DNA from: JAJKJG01 sp036556825
GTDB taxonomy: Bacteria; Pseudomonadota; Alphaproteobacteria; Rhizobiales; Beijerinckiaceae
Reading direction: 5' to 3'
DNA: 64,000 nt
Assembly (NCBI GenBank): GCA_036556825.1
Contig: DATBIR010000060.1
Location: forward strand, 1 to 64,000
In this document: positions 31,771 to 40,889 of the stretch, one piece after another
How positions within the stretch are numbered: position 1 is the stretch's first letter
Layout of the letters: every line of letters starts with the position of its first letter
Notes under the pieces: model-generated
Database searches by the model: none
The model's input: only the letters and a program-made list of their open reading frames with translations
What the model was told of the DNA's origin: nothing
Position numbers and translations under genes: made by a program

Positions 31771-32535
31771 TTAAGGTCGCTCCGCCAGGAAGGCGAGCAC
31801 GCCCTCCTTATGCATCTTGTCGCCGACCGCGAGATTGTGATCGCGCCCGGGAATGTCGAGCGCGCGCGCGTTCGGCATCAGCGCCGCCAGGGCGTGCGGC
31901 GGGCCCGCCACCTCGTCCCTGGTGCCGACCGCGATCAGCGCCGGGACCTTGATCTCGGCCACCTGCTCACGCGACAACACCTGCCGCGAGCCGCGGATGC
32001 AGGCGGCGAGCGCCTTGAGATCGCTCTTCGTCTGCTCGGCGAAGGCGCGGAACATGCGCCCCATCGGGTCGCTCACCGCCTCGAGCGACGGCGCCTCCAG
32101 CGCGTCGGCGATGCTGGTCGGCAGGCCGATGCCTTCGACCAGCTTGATGCCGATGCCGCCGATCAGGGCCGAGCGCACGCGCGCTGGATGCTGGAGCGCC
32201 AGATGCGCCGTGATGCGCGCTCCCATCGAGTAACCCATCACGTCGGCCTGCGCGATGTCGAGGTGGTCGAGCAGGCGGCGCGCGTCCTCGGCCATGATCG
32301 AGGAATGGTAGGCCGCCGCGTCGTAGAGCTTGCCGCTCTGGCCGTGGCCGCGGTTGTCGAAGGCGATCACCCGGTAGCCGGCCCCGGTCAGGGTCTTGAC
32401 CCAGAGCGTGTTGACCCAGTTGACGGCGTGGGTCGAGGCGAAGCCGTGGATCAGGAGCACCGGGTCGCCCGGGCCCTGGGCCGGCGCGACGTCGATATAG
32501 GCGATGCGCACGCTGTCGGAATCGAAGAATTGCAT
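31771..32535 (-). CDS. Alpha/beta hydrolase
   Basis: A 254-residue serine hydrolase. Oxyanion motif LIHGFASTHAVNWV, nucleophile elbow GYSMGARI (Ser about residue 103), and catalytic His near the end (GRDHNLAVGDK). Close in layout to 3-oxoadipate enol-lactonase-like enzymes, but the substrate cannot be named. It is 109 bp upstream of cysE on the same strand and divergent from the frameshifted fusion gene at 32675. Confidence 0.9.
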   Translation of the reverse strand: MQFFDSDSVRIAYIDVAPAQGPGDPVLLIHGFASTHAVNWVNTLWVKTLTGAGYRVIAFDNRGHGQSGKLYDAAAYHSSIMAEDARRLLDHLDIAQADVMGYSMGARITAHLALQHPARVRSALIGGIGIKLVEGIGLPTSIADALEAPSLEAVSDPMGRMFRAFAEQTKSDLKALAACIRGSRQVLSREQVAEIKVPALIAVGTRDEVAGPPHALAALMPNARALDIPGRDHNLAVGDKMHKEGVLAFLAERP

Positions 32536-32674
32536 GGGATGGGTCCGGAAAGCGGCGGTAACCTAAGGAGCCGAAAGCGGCCGGGCAATGGGGCCTGCAG
32601 CCATTCCGGATGCTGTCAAACGGGCCGTTCCAAAGTATAATCGCCACGCTTTTCTTCGCTCCCCGGGGGCACCG

Positions 32675-33815
32675 ATGAATACCGTCACCGGCACCCAGCC
32701 ATCCTTCACCAACCTGACGCCCGGCGATCCGGCGCCCTGGTTCCGCCAGCGCTCCGGCAGCAACCCGGCCTACGTCTTCGACACGGCAGCCGGGCGCTAC
32801 CTCGTGCTCTGCTTCTACGGCTCCGCCGGCGACGCGCGCGGCCGCAACACCATCAAGGAGGTGCTGGCGCGGCGGACCTTGTTCGACGACGTGCGCGCCT
32901 GCTTCTTCGGCGTCAGCCTCGACCCGCAGGACGAGGCGGAGAATCGCGTCGCCGACTCGATGCCGGGCCTGCGTTTCCTCTGGGATTTCGACGCCACCGT
33001 CAGCCGGCTCTACGGCGCCGTGCCGAAGGACGCCGAGCCCGGCAAGGAGGTGCGCAGCCGCCGCTTCTGGATCGTGCTCGACCCGATGCTGCGCGTGCTC
33101 AAGGTCGTGCCCTTCGCCGACAACGGCCGCGACGTCGCCGACCTCTTCGCTTATCTCGAGACCCTGCCGCCGCCGGAGCGCTTCGCCGGCTTCGAGATCC
33201 AGGCGCCGATCCTGATTTTGCCGAACGTGTTCGAGCCGGACTTCTGCCGCCATCTGATCGACCTCTACGAGAAGAACGGCGGCGAGGAATCGGGCTTCGT
33301 GCGTCAGATCGGCGACAAGACCGTGATGATCGCCGATCCCGACTTCAAGCGACGCAAGGATTTTACGATCGACGATCCCGCCCTGATCAAGGCGCCGCGT
33401 CGTGCCCGAAATCCAGAAGGTGCACCATTTCAAGGCGACGCGCATGGAGCGCTACATCGTCTCCTGCTACGCGGCCGAGGATGGCGGTCATTTCCGCCCG
33501 CACCGCGACAACACCACCAAGGGCACGGCCCATCGCCGCTTCGCCGTCTCGATCAACCTCAACGGCGACTTCGACGGCGGCGAGGTGAGTTTTCCGGAAT
33601 ACGGACCGCGCAGCTACAAGGCGCCGGTCGGCGGGGCGGTCGTGTTCTCGACGCCGCTGCTGCATGCCGTCTCGAAGGTGACGCGCGGCCGCCGCTACGC
33701 CTTCCTGCCATTCCTCTACGATGACGAGGCCGCCAAGATCCGCGAGGCCAACAACGAGTTCCTCGGCGAGGGCATCGGCTCCTACAAGTCGAGCGCCAAG
33801 GCCGGGGCCGCGTAA
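32675..33815 (+). pseudogene. Frameshifted peroxiredoxin/2OG-Fe(II) oxygenase fusion
   Basis: Two adjacent frames make one protein. The first (32675 to about 33395) encodes a thioredoxin-fold/peroxiredoxin-like domain (YLVLCFYGSAGDARGRNTIKEV) then the N-terminal part of a P4H-type 2OG-Fe(II) dioxygenase domain (PNVFEPDFCRHLIDLYEK). The second frame (from about 33393 to 33815) continues it with RRVVPEIQKVHHFKATRMER, the iron ligand block GGHFRPHRDNTTKG, and the second His region (LLHAVSKV). The frame changes by +1 near 33390-33395, and a few codons expected before RRVVPEIQK seem missing. Either a real deletion or a sequencing error. Confidence 0.82.
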
Positions 33816-33926
33816 GCCTCGCGCGGCCCGGACTTCGCGCTGGCGTGACCGGATCAGCGGCGACGATCCCCCCGGACAAGCTGAGATGCTCTGTGTAAGG
33901 GGGTTGCAGGCACCGCGACCAAATTT

Positions 33927-34124
33927 CTATTCGTCAGGTTCGTCGAAACGCTTCCCGCCGTTGTGGCGGGCGGGGAGCCTGAGCGAGCGCAGCTTGTGCA
34001 TGAGATCGAACGACTGGCTGAGAAGCTCGCGTGACCGCTGCTGCCTGTCCTCCATCTCGGCGACGAGACGCCGCGTCTCGGAGATGATGTAATTGCAGCG
34101 CTCGATATTTTCATCGCGCTTCAT
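33927..34124 (-). CDS. Small coiled-coil hypothetical protein
   Basis: A 65-residue, charged, mostly helical product (MKRDENIERCNYIISETRRL, then a Gln/Arg/Leu-rich helix). Matches the character of small conserved Rhizobiales proteins, but I do not recognise a family. Ribosome site is weak. Convergent with the frameshifted fusion gene and 73 bp downstream of the MFS gene. Confidence 0.6.
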   Translation of the reverse strand: MKRDENIERCNYIISETRRLVAEMEDRQQRSRELLSQSFDLMHKLRSLRLPARHNGGKRFDEPDE

Positions 34125-34197
34125 GGTCGAAAAACGCCCGACGTGGGCGTAGCGTTTCAGCGGGGCCGTTTCCTCTTTCCGCACCGCAGTTAACGCA

Positions 34198-35442
34198 TCA
34201 TGCTTCCGCGCCGGCGGTGCGCGATTGCGCCGTGACGACGAGCGCTGCGACCGCCACCGCCAGCGGAGCGAGCGACACCCAGAGCACCGTGTCCCAGCCG
34301 TAGCTGGCCAAGAGGCCACCGGACGAGAACGAACCGAGGGCCATCACCCCGAACACGATGAAGTCGTTGAGCGCCTGCACGCGCGTCCGCTCTTCGGGCC
34401 GGTGGCATTCCAGCACCAGCGCCGAGGCGCCGACGAAGCCGAAATTCCATCCGACCCCGAGCAGGGTCAGCGTCAACCAGAAATGCGCCACATCCACCCC
34501 GCTCAGCCCCACGGCGGCCGACGCGGCGGTCAAGGCCAAGCCGGTCGCCACCACGCGCGGCGCGCCGAACCGCGCGATCAGCCGTCCCGTGAAGAAGCTC
34601 GGGCCGTACATGGCGATCACGTGCCACTGCAGGCCGAGATTGGCATCCTCCTGCGACAGGCCGCACAGGTGCATCGCCAGCGGAGCTGCCGTCATCAGGA
34701 AATTCATCAGCAGGTAGGACACCATCCCGCAGATCACGGCGGCGATGAATCGGGGCTGGCGCAGGATCGCGGCGATCGGTCGGCCGCCGGACATCTCCGC
34801 GGCGGTCGGCGCCGCAAGGCGGATGCCGAGCAGGACGAGCGCCGAGACGGCGGCCACCGCCGCCTGGGCGAGGAAGGTGGCCGCGAACAGGTAGGGCGGC
34901 CACAGATTCATGGTGTGCGTGACGAGCTGCGGGCCGATGACTCCGGCGAACACGCCGCCTGCCATGACCGCCGACAGCGCCCGCGCACGCCGCTCCGCCG
35001 GCACGCAGTCGGCGGCGGCAAAGCGGAAGGAGAGCACGACGGCCGCATACGCACCGCCGAAGAAGGTCGCCGCGCAGAACAGCCAGAACGAGCCCAGCAC
35101 AACGGCCAGCGCGGCCAGGAAGCCGGCGAGCACGCCGCATCCCGTTCCGGCCAGGAACGCGGCGCGGCGCCCGTGACGGCGGGCGATGGCGCCGGCCGGC
35201 AAGGTGCACGCCGCCATGCCGACCACGAAGATCGAGACCGGCAGTGTCGCCAGGGCCTTGCTCGGCGCCAGCATGTTGCCGACCACGGCGCCAGTCGCAT
35301 AGACGACCACCGAGTTCGCGCCGGCGAGCGCCTGCGCGACGGCCAGTCTCAGGACGTTGCCCGTTCCCGACCGGGCATGATCGGCCGGCGCCAGGCCGGG
35401 GGCCGGATCTGCTGCGGCATGCAGGCGGTCGCGATGAGCCAT
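34198..35442 (-). CDS. MFS transporter
   Basis: A 414-residue major facilitator with 12 predicted membrane segments. The loop 2-3 motif is GAIARRHGRRAAFLAG (G-x3-DRxGRR-like). A second half-repeat motif appears as GRLIARFGAPRVVATG. Start ATG 35442 removes a long hydrophilic extension seen in a longer open frame. The group resembles YfcJ/arabinose-efflux-like exporters of unknown substrate. Lies downstream of the cupin gene on the same strand (103 bp). Confidence 0.9.
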   Translation of the reverse strand: MAHRDRLHAAADPAPGLAPADHARSGTGNVLRLAVAQALAGANSVVVYATGAVVGNMLAPSKALATLPVSIFVVGMAACTLPAGAIARRHGRRAAFLAGTGCGVLAGFLAALAVVLGSFWLFCAATFFGGAYAAVVLSFRFAAADCVPAERRARALSAVMAGGVFAGVIGPQLVTHTMNLWPPYLFAATFLAQAAVAAVSALVLLGIRLAAPTAAEMSGGRPIAAILRQPRFIAAVICGMVSYLLMNFLMTAAPLAMHLCGLSQEDANLGLQWHVIAMYGPSFFTGRLIARFGAPRVVATGLALTAASAAVGLSGVDVAHFWLTLTLLGVGWNFGFVGASALVLECHRPEERTRVQALNDFIVFGVMALGSFSSGGLLASYGWDTVLWVSLAPLAVAVAALVVTAQSRTAGAEA

Positions 35443-35545
35443 GGCACGTTCCTGGATCGGTGCTTCGTCGGGACTTTGCGGTGGGTCAGACAGGTGGCTC
35501 GGCGTCTTACGCACGGGCAGATCCCGCTGACGCGCATGACTTGGT

Positions 35546-36229
35546 TCAGGATCCCGGGATTTGACGGACGTCTCGGTGCAGCAGGGGCGCATCCTTGATC
35601 CAGATTCTGGCGCCGCTCGGTCCGACATCGGCGCCGAGAGGCGTGCCCGCGGGCAGACGTCCCCAGCTTTGCGGTTCCAGCCGCTCGTCACCGATGCGCA
35701 GTCCGCCGGCCAGGACCAGGAATTCGAGGCCGCGACCGTTCTCCACCCGCACGCGTCCACCGGCGCTCCAGTCTTCGAGGCGAACCTCCTCGTGGCCGTC
35801 GTCGAACAGGACGGTCGCCGCGAGCGCGCCTGCTCGTGGAGCGACGGTGCGCCCTTCGCCAGGCTGCCGAAAGACCTGCACGTCGTCGCCGTCGCGAAAC
35901 TGCCAGAGGCGGACGAAGATGGTGCAGCCCTCGCGTGACGCCGGGATGTGGGACGTGCCGGGCGGATTGCGGAAGTAGCTGCCGGCGGGATAGTCCCCGT
36001 GCTCGTCCTGGAAGACGCCGTCGAGAACGACGATTTCCTCGCCGCCGCCATGGGTGTGACGCGGAAATGCGCTGCCGGGGGCGTAGCGCACGATGGAGGT
36101 CGCCCGCGCGACCTCGTCGCCGATCCGGAACAGCATGCGTCGATCCACTCCGGCCGCCGGACTCGGCGCCCAGTCCTGTTTGCCGGCGTGGACGATGACG
36201 GCGCGCGACAGGTCGTCGTTGATACGCAT
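35546..36229 (-). CDS. ChrR-like double cupin protein
   Basis: A 227-residue cupin protein of the ChrR-type cupin group. The first cupin has metal ligands in FPRHTHGGGEEIVVLDGVF (HxH...E) and later GTSHIPASREGC. The second cupin (about 125-210) is degraded. In ChrR this fold is the anti-sigma C-terminal half that senses singlet oxygen, but the zinc-finger ASD half is absent here, so a small-molecule binding or sensory role is more likely. Divergent from the AraC gene across 145 bp, and followed by the MFS gene. Confidence 0.85.
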   Translation of the reverse strand: MRINDDLSRAVIVHAGKQDWAPSPAAGVDRRMLFRIGDEVARATSIVRYAPGSAFPRHTHGGGEEIVVLDGVFQDEHGDYPAGSYFRNPPGTSHIPASREGCTIFVRLWQFRDGDDVQVFRQPGEGRTVAPRAGALAATVLFDDGHEEVRLEDWSAGGRVRVENGRGLEFLVLAGGLRIGDERLEPQSWGRLPAGTPLGADVGPSGARIWIKDAPLLHRDVRQIPGS

Positions 36230-36374
36230 GGTGCGTCCCCCTCGTGACGAGTTTCGCGTTCCGGGACGGGATGGCCCTCGGTCCTGCTTCAGCCGTTTAT
36301 AGCGAACGCCCCACTGTCCGTATTTTCACAGCCTGCCAAGTCTTGTAGATTAGTGGCCAAAGTGAAGGCTGGCC

Positions 36375-37178
36375 ATGAGATGGCACTTGATCCACGCGCC
36401 GCCCGGTCTGGCGCCGCCTCGCCCGATGACCGTGCGCGTGCAGTCCATCCCGGCGCGGCACGCTTTCCCGGAGCACGACCACCGCTGGCACCAGGTCGTC
36501 TATGCCATCTCCGGGGTGCTGACGGTGGCGGTGGAAGGGCGCTCCTTCGTGATCTCGCCGGAGCAGGCCGTGTGGCTGCCGACGGGCCTGCGGCACCGGG
36601 TCGGCTCGCTGCTCGGTGCCGAGTTCCGCAGCCTTTGGATCGCCGACGATGCCGGCCGCGGCCTTCCGGAGAGCCCGACCGTGTTCGGTGTCTCGGCGCT
36701 GCTCAAGGCTCTCATCATCGAGGCCGCGGCGATCGAGGGAGAGCAGGGTGGTGACGGGTATGCGGGCCGGGTCACCGGCCTAATCCTTGATCAGCTCCGG
36801 CGCGCGCGCCCCCTCCCCGGCGCGCTGCCATGGCCGCGCGCGGGATCCTCCCTGACGGCGCTGTGCGAGGCGCTCTATGCGGATCCGGCCGAGGCGCGCG
36901 GGCCTGACGCATGGGCCCGCGAGCTCGGGATGTCGCAACGCACCCTGGCGCGCCGCTTCGAGGCCGAGCTGGGGATGAGCTTGCGCTCCTGGCGGCGGCG
37001 CCTGCGGCTGTTCAAGGCGATCGAGCTGATGGGCGGCGGCCTCGGCGTGACCCAGACGGCGATGGATCTCGGCTACGGCTCGACGTCGGCTTTCGTCTAT
37101 GCGTTTCGCAGCGACATGGGTTGCAGTCCGCAGGCCTACATGCGCGGCCGCAATGCGGACCGGCGCGCCGATCTGTAG
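36375..37178 (+). CDS. AraC-family regulator with cupin sensor
   Basis: A 267-residue regulator. N-terminal cupin-like domain (FPEHDHRWHQVVYAISGVLTV) at about 25-80, C-terminal AraC HTH pair at about 170-262 (ELGMSQRTLARRFEAELGMSLRSWRRRLRL and TQTAMDLGYGSTSAFVYAFRSDMG, both typical). Probably regulates the divergent cupin/MFS pair or itself. Start ATG 36375. Confidence 0.92.
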   Translation: MRWHLIHAPPGLAPPRPMTVRVQSIPARHAFPEHDHRWHQVVYAISGVLTVAVEGRSFVISPEQAVWLPTGLRHRVGSLLGAEFRSLWIADDAGRGLPESPTVFGVSALLKALIIEAAAIEGEQGGDGYAGRVTGLILDQLRRARPLPGALPWPRAGSSLTALCEALYADPAEARGPDAWARELGMSQRTLARRFEAELGMSLRSWRRRLRLFKAIELMGGGLGVTQTAMDLGYGSTSAFVYAFRSDMGCSPQAYMRGRNADRRADL

Positions 37179-37250
37179 CCGCTCTCCATCGCATGAGAGA
37201 CGGCCCTGCCGACGCGGCGCGCTTGCACCACGGGATGTGGTCGCTTGTGT

Positions 37251-37664
37251 CTACGGCCCGGGCTCCGTTTCTGCTCCGGGGATTTTGTCCAACCCGGCGA
37301 TCCACGGCTGCGCGGAGCGGCGCCAGATCTGCGCGCGCGGCGCCAGCTGGTCGCGTTGCCGGATCGTGCCGATGCGAAGGTTGTAGCCGCTCGTCCGGTC
37401 GTCCGGCGAGGCCGAGTAGATCGGCGCGCCGCAGGTCGGACAGAATGTCTGTTCCCGCCGCCTGCCGCTGTCGCCGACTTTGACGTAAGTCTTCAACTCG
37501 CCAGAAAGGAGCCGGAAGTTGCGCGGCTGCGCGACGACGGATGTGCGGAAAGCGGTCCCCGACAGCGTCTGGCAATCCGTGCAATGGCAGATCGTTGCAC
37601 TTTCGGGGTCGACCTCCGCCTCGTAGGTGACCAGGCCGCAGTGGCAGCATCCCTCGATTTTCAC
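37251..37664 (-). CDS. GFA-family (glutathione-dependent formaldehyde-activating-like) protein
   Basis: A 137-residue beta-rich zinc protein of the GFA fold. Ligand cysteines: Cys7 and Cys9 (CCHCG), Cys26, Cys28 and Cys31 (CHCTDC), and the C-terminal pair FCPTCGAPIY. Starts with GTG. The family includes glutathione-formaldehyde lyase, but most members have no proven activity, so only a small zinc protein is assured. It is convergent with the AraC gene. Confidence 0.9.
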   Translation of the reverse strand: MKIEGCCHCGLVTYEAEVDPESATICHCTDCQTLSGTAFRTSVVAQPRNFRLLSGELKTYVKVGDSGRRREQTFCPTCGAPIYSASPDDRTSGYNLRIGTIRQRDQLAPRAQIWRRSAQPWIAGLDKIPGAETEPGP

Positions 37665-37842
37665 TGCAGCCCCCCTCGCTCGCGCGCCAGGCCTGTGGCG
37701 AGGCGCACCTCACGCCCGCTCTTCCTGCACATCGCCGGTAGCGACGGCGCACCGGGCTCGCAAGCCAAGGCCTCATCAAGGTCTTGGAGCCATCGTCTCG
37801 CAAACCTGTCACAGCCGGTCGGCCCTGAACAACTCCGCTGCA

Positions 37843-40233
37843 TCAGGGAGCCTGGATCTCCTCTGCGCTTCTCGGTCCGGCTGCTTCGATCTCCGTCATG
37901 AGTTCCTGCGCCATTTCCTGAAGACGTCGCCGCTCCGCGTCCGAGAAGGAGCGTGGCTTGGTGTCGATGACGCACAGCGAACCGAGCGTCAGGCCCGCCG
38001 AGGTGCGCAGGGGCGCGCCCGCGTAGAAGCGGATGCCCTTCTCGAGCACCAGGGGGTTGTCGGCAAATCGCGCGTCCTTCGTCACATCCTCCGCCACGAC
38101 CGTCTCGTCCGACGCCATGACATGCCCGCAGATCGATGTCTCGCGAGGCTCGCTCTGGGCCGCCTGCGGGTTCGAAGGTGAGCCGGCGACGTTGGGCAGG
38201 ACAGGCTGGCCGTCGTCGATGAGCGAGACCAGCGCGATGGGCGCGTCGAACGCCTGCGCGACGCGCTTTGTCGCCGCGTCGAAGCGGGCCCTCGCGGCGG
38301 AATTCAGGCCGAGTTCGCGCAGGGCTTCGAGCCTCTCATATTCGTGCTCCGGTGCCCCGGCAGGTTGTGCGGCCGAAGGCTGCCGCGACGCCCAGGCCTC
38401 CACCTGCTTGGCGCAGGTCTCGATCGAGACGACCGCCGCGTCGGCCGACATCTGCCGCGCCAGGTCGTCGGTATGGCCGGCGTGAGGAGGCGCGTTCCAG
38501 CAGCAGACGATCAGCCGCACCATCGGCGCATGCCGGCGAAGGCGGCGGCAGATGTAGCGCGCGAAAGCCTGGGGCTGCGGATGAAAGTAGGACAGGCAGA
38601 CGACCTTCACGCCCTTAAGATCGAGCTGATTGAGGGCGCCTTCGCTGATGGCGATCGGCGGCAGGACGCGCGCGGCGATGGCCCGTTCGGCAAGGACCTG
38701 CGCCAGCATCTCGGCCGCGGCTCCGTCGAGTTCGGTCCGGCCGGCGATGCACAGCACAGATGTTTCTGCCGCTGCACGCGCCGTCCCGGGCTGCCCGTTC
38801 TCCGGCACATCGGCCTTGCCGCGCTTTTCCTCGACGTGCTCTGCGACCTCCCGCACGACGCAAATTGCGGTGTTCGCGACAAGGCGCCTGAAACTCGTGT
38901 CGGTGGTGCTGCGTTGGCGGTCGTTCTCGGCCAGGCGAAGCGCCGGCAGCGCCACATGGTCGTAGAACTCGCCGGATGAATGCTCGTCCACGTAGCTTTC
39001 GGCCACCTCGACAGCCTCTTCGAGGCTGCCGTCGAGCAGCCGCTGATACAGCCGCTCCTCCGGCGCCAGCACCGGATCGCTGCCGAGGAGGACGCCGAGG
39101 AATTCGAGCTGCGGCACATAGCGGCCGATGACGACCAGGCAGACGGTCAGGGGCGTCGCAAGGAAGAGACCGACGGGCCCCCAAAGCGTCGTCCAGAAGA
39201 TCGCCGCCATGATGATCGCCAGGGACGAGAGGCCGGTGCTGGAGCCGTAGAGCCACGGCTCGACGACGTTGTTGCTGACGAGCTCGGCGAGCAGGAACAG
39301 GCCGATGACCCACAGGAGCATCGACCAGCCCGGATCGACCGCGACCGCGAGGGCGACGGGGAAGAGGGCCGCCAGGAACGGTCCCAGATAAGGGATGAAG
39401 CGCAGGACCGCGGCCAGCAGTCCCCACAGGACCGCATTGGGCACGCCGATCAGATAAAGGGCGACGCCGATCGGTATGCCGTAGGTCAGGTTGACCACGA
39501 GCTGCATCAGCAGGTAGCGGCTGACGCGGGCCGCCGCGTCGTTCAGCGCCTGCGTGCTTCTTTGCAGGTCGCCGGCCCCGGCAAGCTTGATGAAGCGGTC
39601 GCGCAGGTCTTCCTGTTCGAGAAGGATGAAGATCACGAAGATGACGACCAGACCGGCGGTCGCGAGCGGCGCCAGCAGCGGTCCGACGACCGCACGAATG
39701 ACTTCGAGCGGCTGCGCCTCAGCCCGTTCCAGCCTGACCGTGACGGGCTCTTGCGCCGCCGGCTGGCCGCGAAGGTTGCGCCCGGACGGCTCCGGCGTTT
39801 TGTCCGGCCCCGAGATCTCCTTGCTGAGATCCTGGATGGTGGTGGTGACCTTGTCGACCACCCCGCCGCCTGGGGCGGAGGCCTGGAGGGATCTGATCTT
39901 CTGCGTGATGGTCGTCTGGTAGCTCGGAAGATTGTTGGCGAGCTGCACGATCTGCCGGCCGACCACGAAGGTGATGCCGCCGATCAGGGTGAAAGCCAGG
40001 GTGACGGCCACGAGCACGGCGGCGATGCGCGGCAGCCGGAGAATCCTCAGCCAGTTGACCAGAGGATTGAGAGCAAAGCTCAGCAGGACGGCCAGGGCAA
40101 AGGGGACGAAGATGTCCTGGCCGAAATACAAGCCGCCGATCGCCAGCACGACGCCGCCCGCCGTCAGGATCGAGGATCCGGTCCTGCGCGGCGCGGATGC
40201 CGGCTGAATTGGAGACGTGATCGGGTCGGTCAT
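37843..40233 (-). CDS. AI-2E-family permease fused to Rossmann-like and GAF domains
   Basis: A 796-residue fusion. Residues 1-375 form the AI-2E transporter domain with about eight membrane segments (QDIFVPFALAVLLSFALNPL; LVSNNVVEPWLYGSSTGLS). Residues 380-490 are soluble and helical. Residues about 491-585 resemble a flavodoxin/B12-binding-like fold (SVLCIAGRTELDGAAAEMLA ... VKVVCLSYFHPQPQ). Residues 635-770 are a GAF domain (RFDAATKRVAQAFDAPIALVSLIDDG, YAGAPLRTSAGLTLGSLCVID). The domain boundaries are estimates. The build suggests a membrane transport or sensing unit gated by a small ligand. Ends with DAERRRLQEMAQELMTEIE, a typical GAF-output helix. Confidence 0.85.
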   Translation of the reverse strand: MTDPITSPIQPASAPRRTGSSILTAGGVVLAIGGLYFGQDIFVPFALAVLLSFALNPLVNWLRILRLPRIAAVLVAVTLAFTLIGGITFVVGRQIVQLANNLPSYQTTITQKIRSLQASAPGGGVVDKVTTTIQDLSKEISGPDKTPEPSGRNLRGQPAAQEPVTVRLERAEAQPLEVIRAVVGPLLAPLATAGLVVIFVIFILLEQEDLRDRFIKLAGAGDLQRSTQALNDAAARVSRYLLMQLVVNLTYGIPIGVALYLIGVPNAVLWGLLAAVLRFIPYLGPFLAALFPVALAVAVDPGWSMLLWVIGLFLLAELVSNNVVEPWLYGSSTGLSSLAIIMAAIFWTTLWGPVGLFLATPLTVCLVVIGRYVPQLEFLGVLLGSDPVLAPEERLYQRLLDGSLEEAVEVAESYVDEHSSGEFYDHVALPALRLAENDRQRSTTDTSFRRLVANTAICVVREVAEHVEEKRGKADVPENGQPGTARAAAETSVLCIAGRTELDGAAAEMLAQVLAERAIAARVLPPIAISEGALNQLDLKGVKVVCLSYFHPQPQAFARYICRRLRRHAPMVRLIVCCWNAPPHAGHTDDLARQMSADAAVVSIETCAKQVEAWASRQPSAAQPAGAPEHEYERLEALRELGLNSAARARFDAATKRVAQAFDAPIALVSLIDDGQPVLPNVAGSPSNPQAAQSEPRETSICGHVMASDETVVAEDVTKDARFADNPLVLEKGIRFYAGAPLRTSAGLTLGSLCVIDTKPRSFSDAERRRLQEMAQELMTEIEAAGPRSAEEIQAP

Positions 40234-40357
40234 GGATCGCCGGCCTGTTTAGGCCATGTGACAACCCCGAACCCGACGGTTGGGTCCGGCGACCCATCTT
40301 CACCGCTCTTCTGCTGCGGGTCGAGCCTCGTTCGCACCGGTGCCGAAGGTCGGCGCT

Positions 40358-40798
40358 TCAGGGCTCGGAGGAGACCAGCTCGTACATCGCCTTCACCGCG
40401 ACGGGATAGCCGTTGGTGCCGAGTCCGGCGATGACCGCGGTTGCCACCGGCGAGACAAAGGACCGGTGATAGATCGGCTCGCGCCGATGGATATTGGAGA
40501 TGTGCAGCTCGATGATCGGCCCGGGAAACATCTTGAGGCTGTCCATGATGGCCATGGAGGTGAAGGTGAATGCGGCCGGGTTGATGATGATGCCCGCCGC
40601 CTCGTCGATTGCTTCATGCACCCATTCGATCAGCTCGTATTCGCGGTTCGATTGCCGGAAGACGACCGGCCTGCCTGCGGCGGCGTCGCGGCACATCGCC
40701 TCGATCTCGGCAAGCGTCGTGCGCCCGTAGATGTCGGGCTCGCGCGTTCCGAGACGATTGAGATTGGGACCGTTGAGAACGTAGATCGGCTTCGCCAT
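40358..40798 (-). CDS. aroQ: Type II 3-dehydroquinate dehydratase
   Basis: Converts 3-dehydroquinate to 3-dehydroshikimate (shikimate or quinate pathways). 146 residues from ATG 40798, the usual length. Motifs: NGPNLNRLGTREPDIYG (catalytic Tyr), FRQSNREYELIEW, NPAAFTFTS, ELHISNIHRREPI with the catalytic His. Two extra in-frame ATGs at 40813 and 40828 lie in a 15-bp tandem repeat, each preceded by AAGGCAAG, so longer forms adding MARQD units are possible. Lies downstream of the TRAP transporter genes on the same strand (62 bp from dctM). Since aroQ stands alone, catabolic quinate/shikimate use is plausible. Confidence 0.95.
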   Translation of the reverse strand: MAKPIYVLNGPNLNRLGTREPDIYGRTTLAEIEAMCRDAAAGRPVVFRQSNREYELIEWVHEAIDEAAGIIINPAAFTFTSMAIMDSLKMFPGPIIELHISNIHRREPIYHRSFVSPVATAVIAGLGTNGYPVAVKAMYELVSSEP

Positions 40799-40840
40799 GT
40801 CTTGCCTTGCCATGTCTTGCCTTGCCATGTCTTGCCTTGC
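40796..40840. repeat. Three 15-bp tandem repeats over the aroQ start
   Basis: CATGTCTTGCCTTGC three times (40796-40810, 40811-40825, 40826-40840), followed by a partial fourth. On the aroQ strand each unit reads as a purine-rich ribosome site plus ATG, so it triplicates the start region in frame. Confidence 0.9.
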
Positions 40841-40889
40841 CTTGCCTTCTTGAGCTCTTGGCTTCGTTGAGCATTCGGGGGCGGCCCGC

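Noticed and set aside
37843..40233. Two separate genes (permease and GAF protein)
   Set aside because: The frame is continuous from 40233 to 37843 without a stop, and no internal ribosome site stands out; a fusion is the simplest reading.
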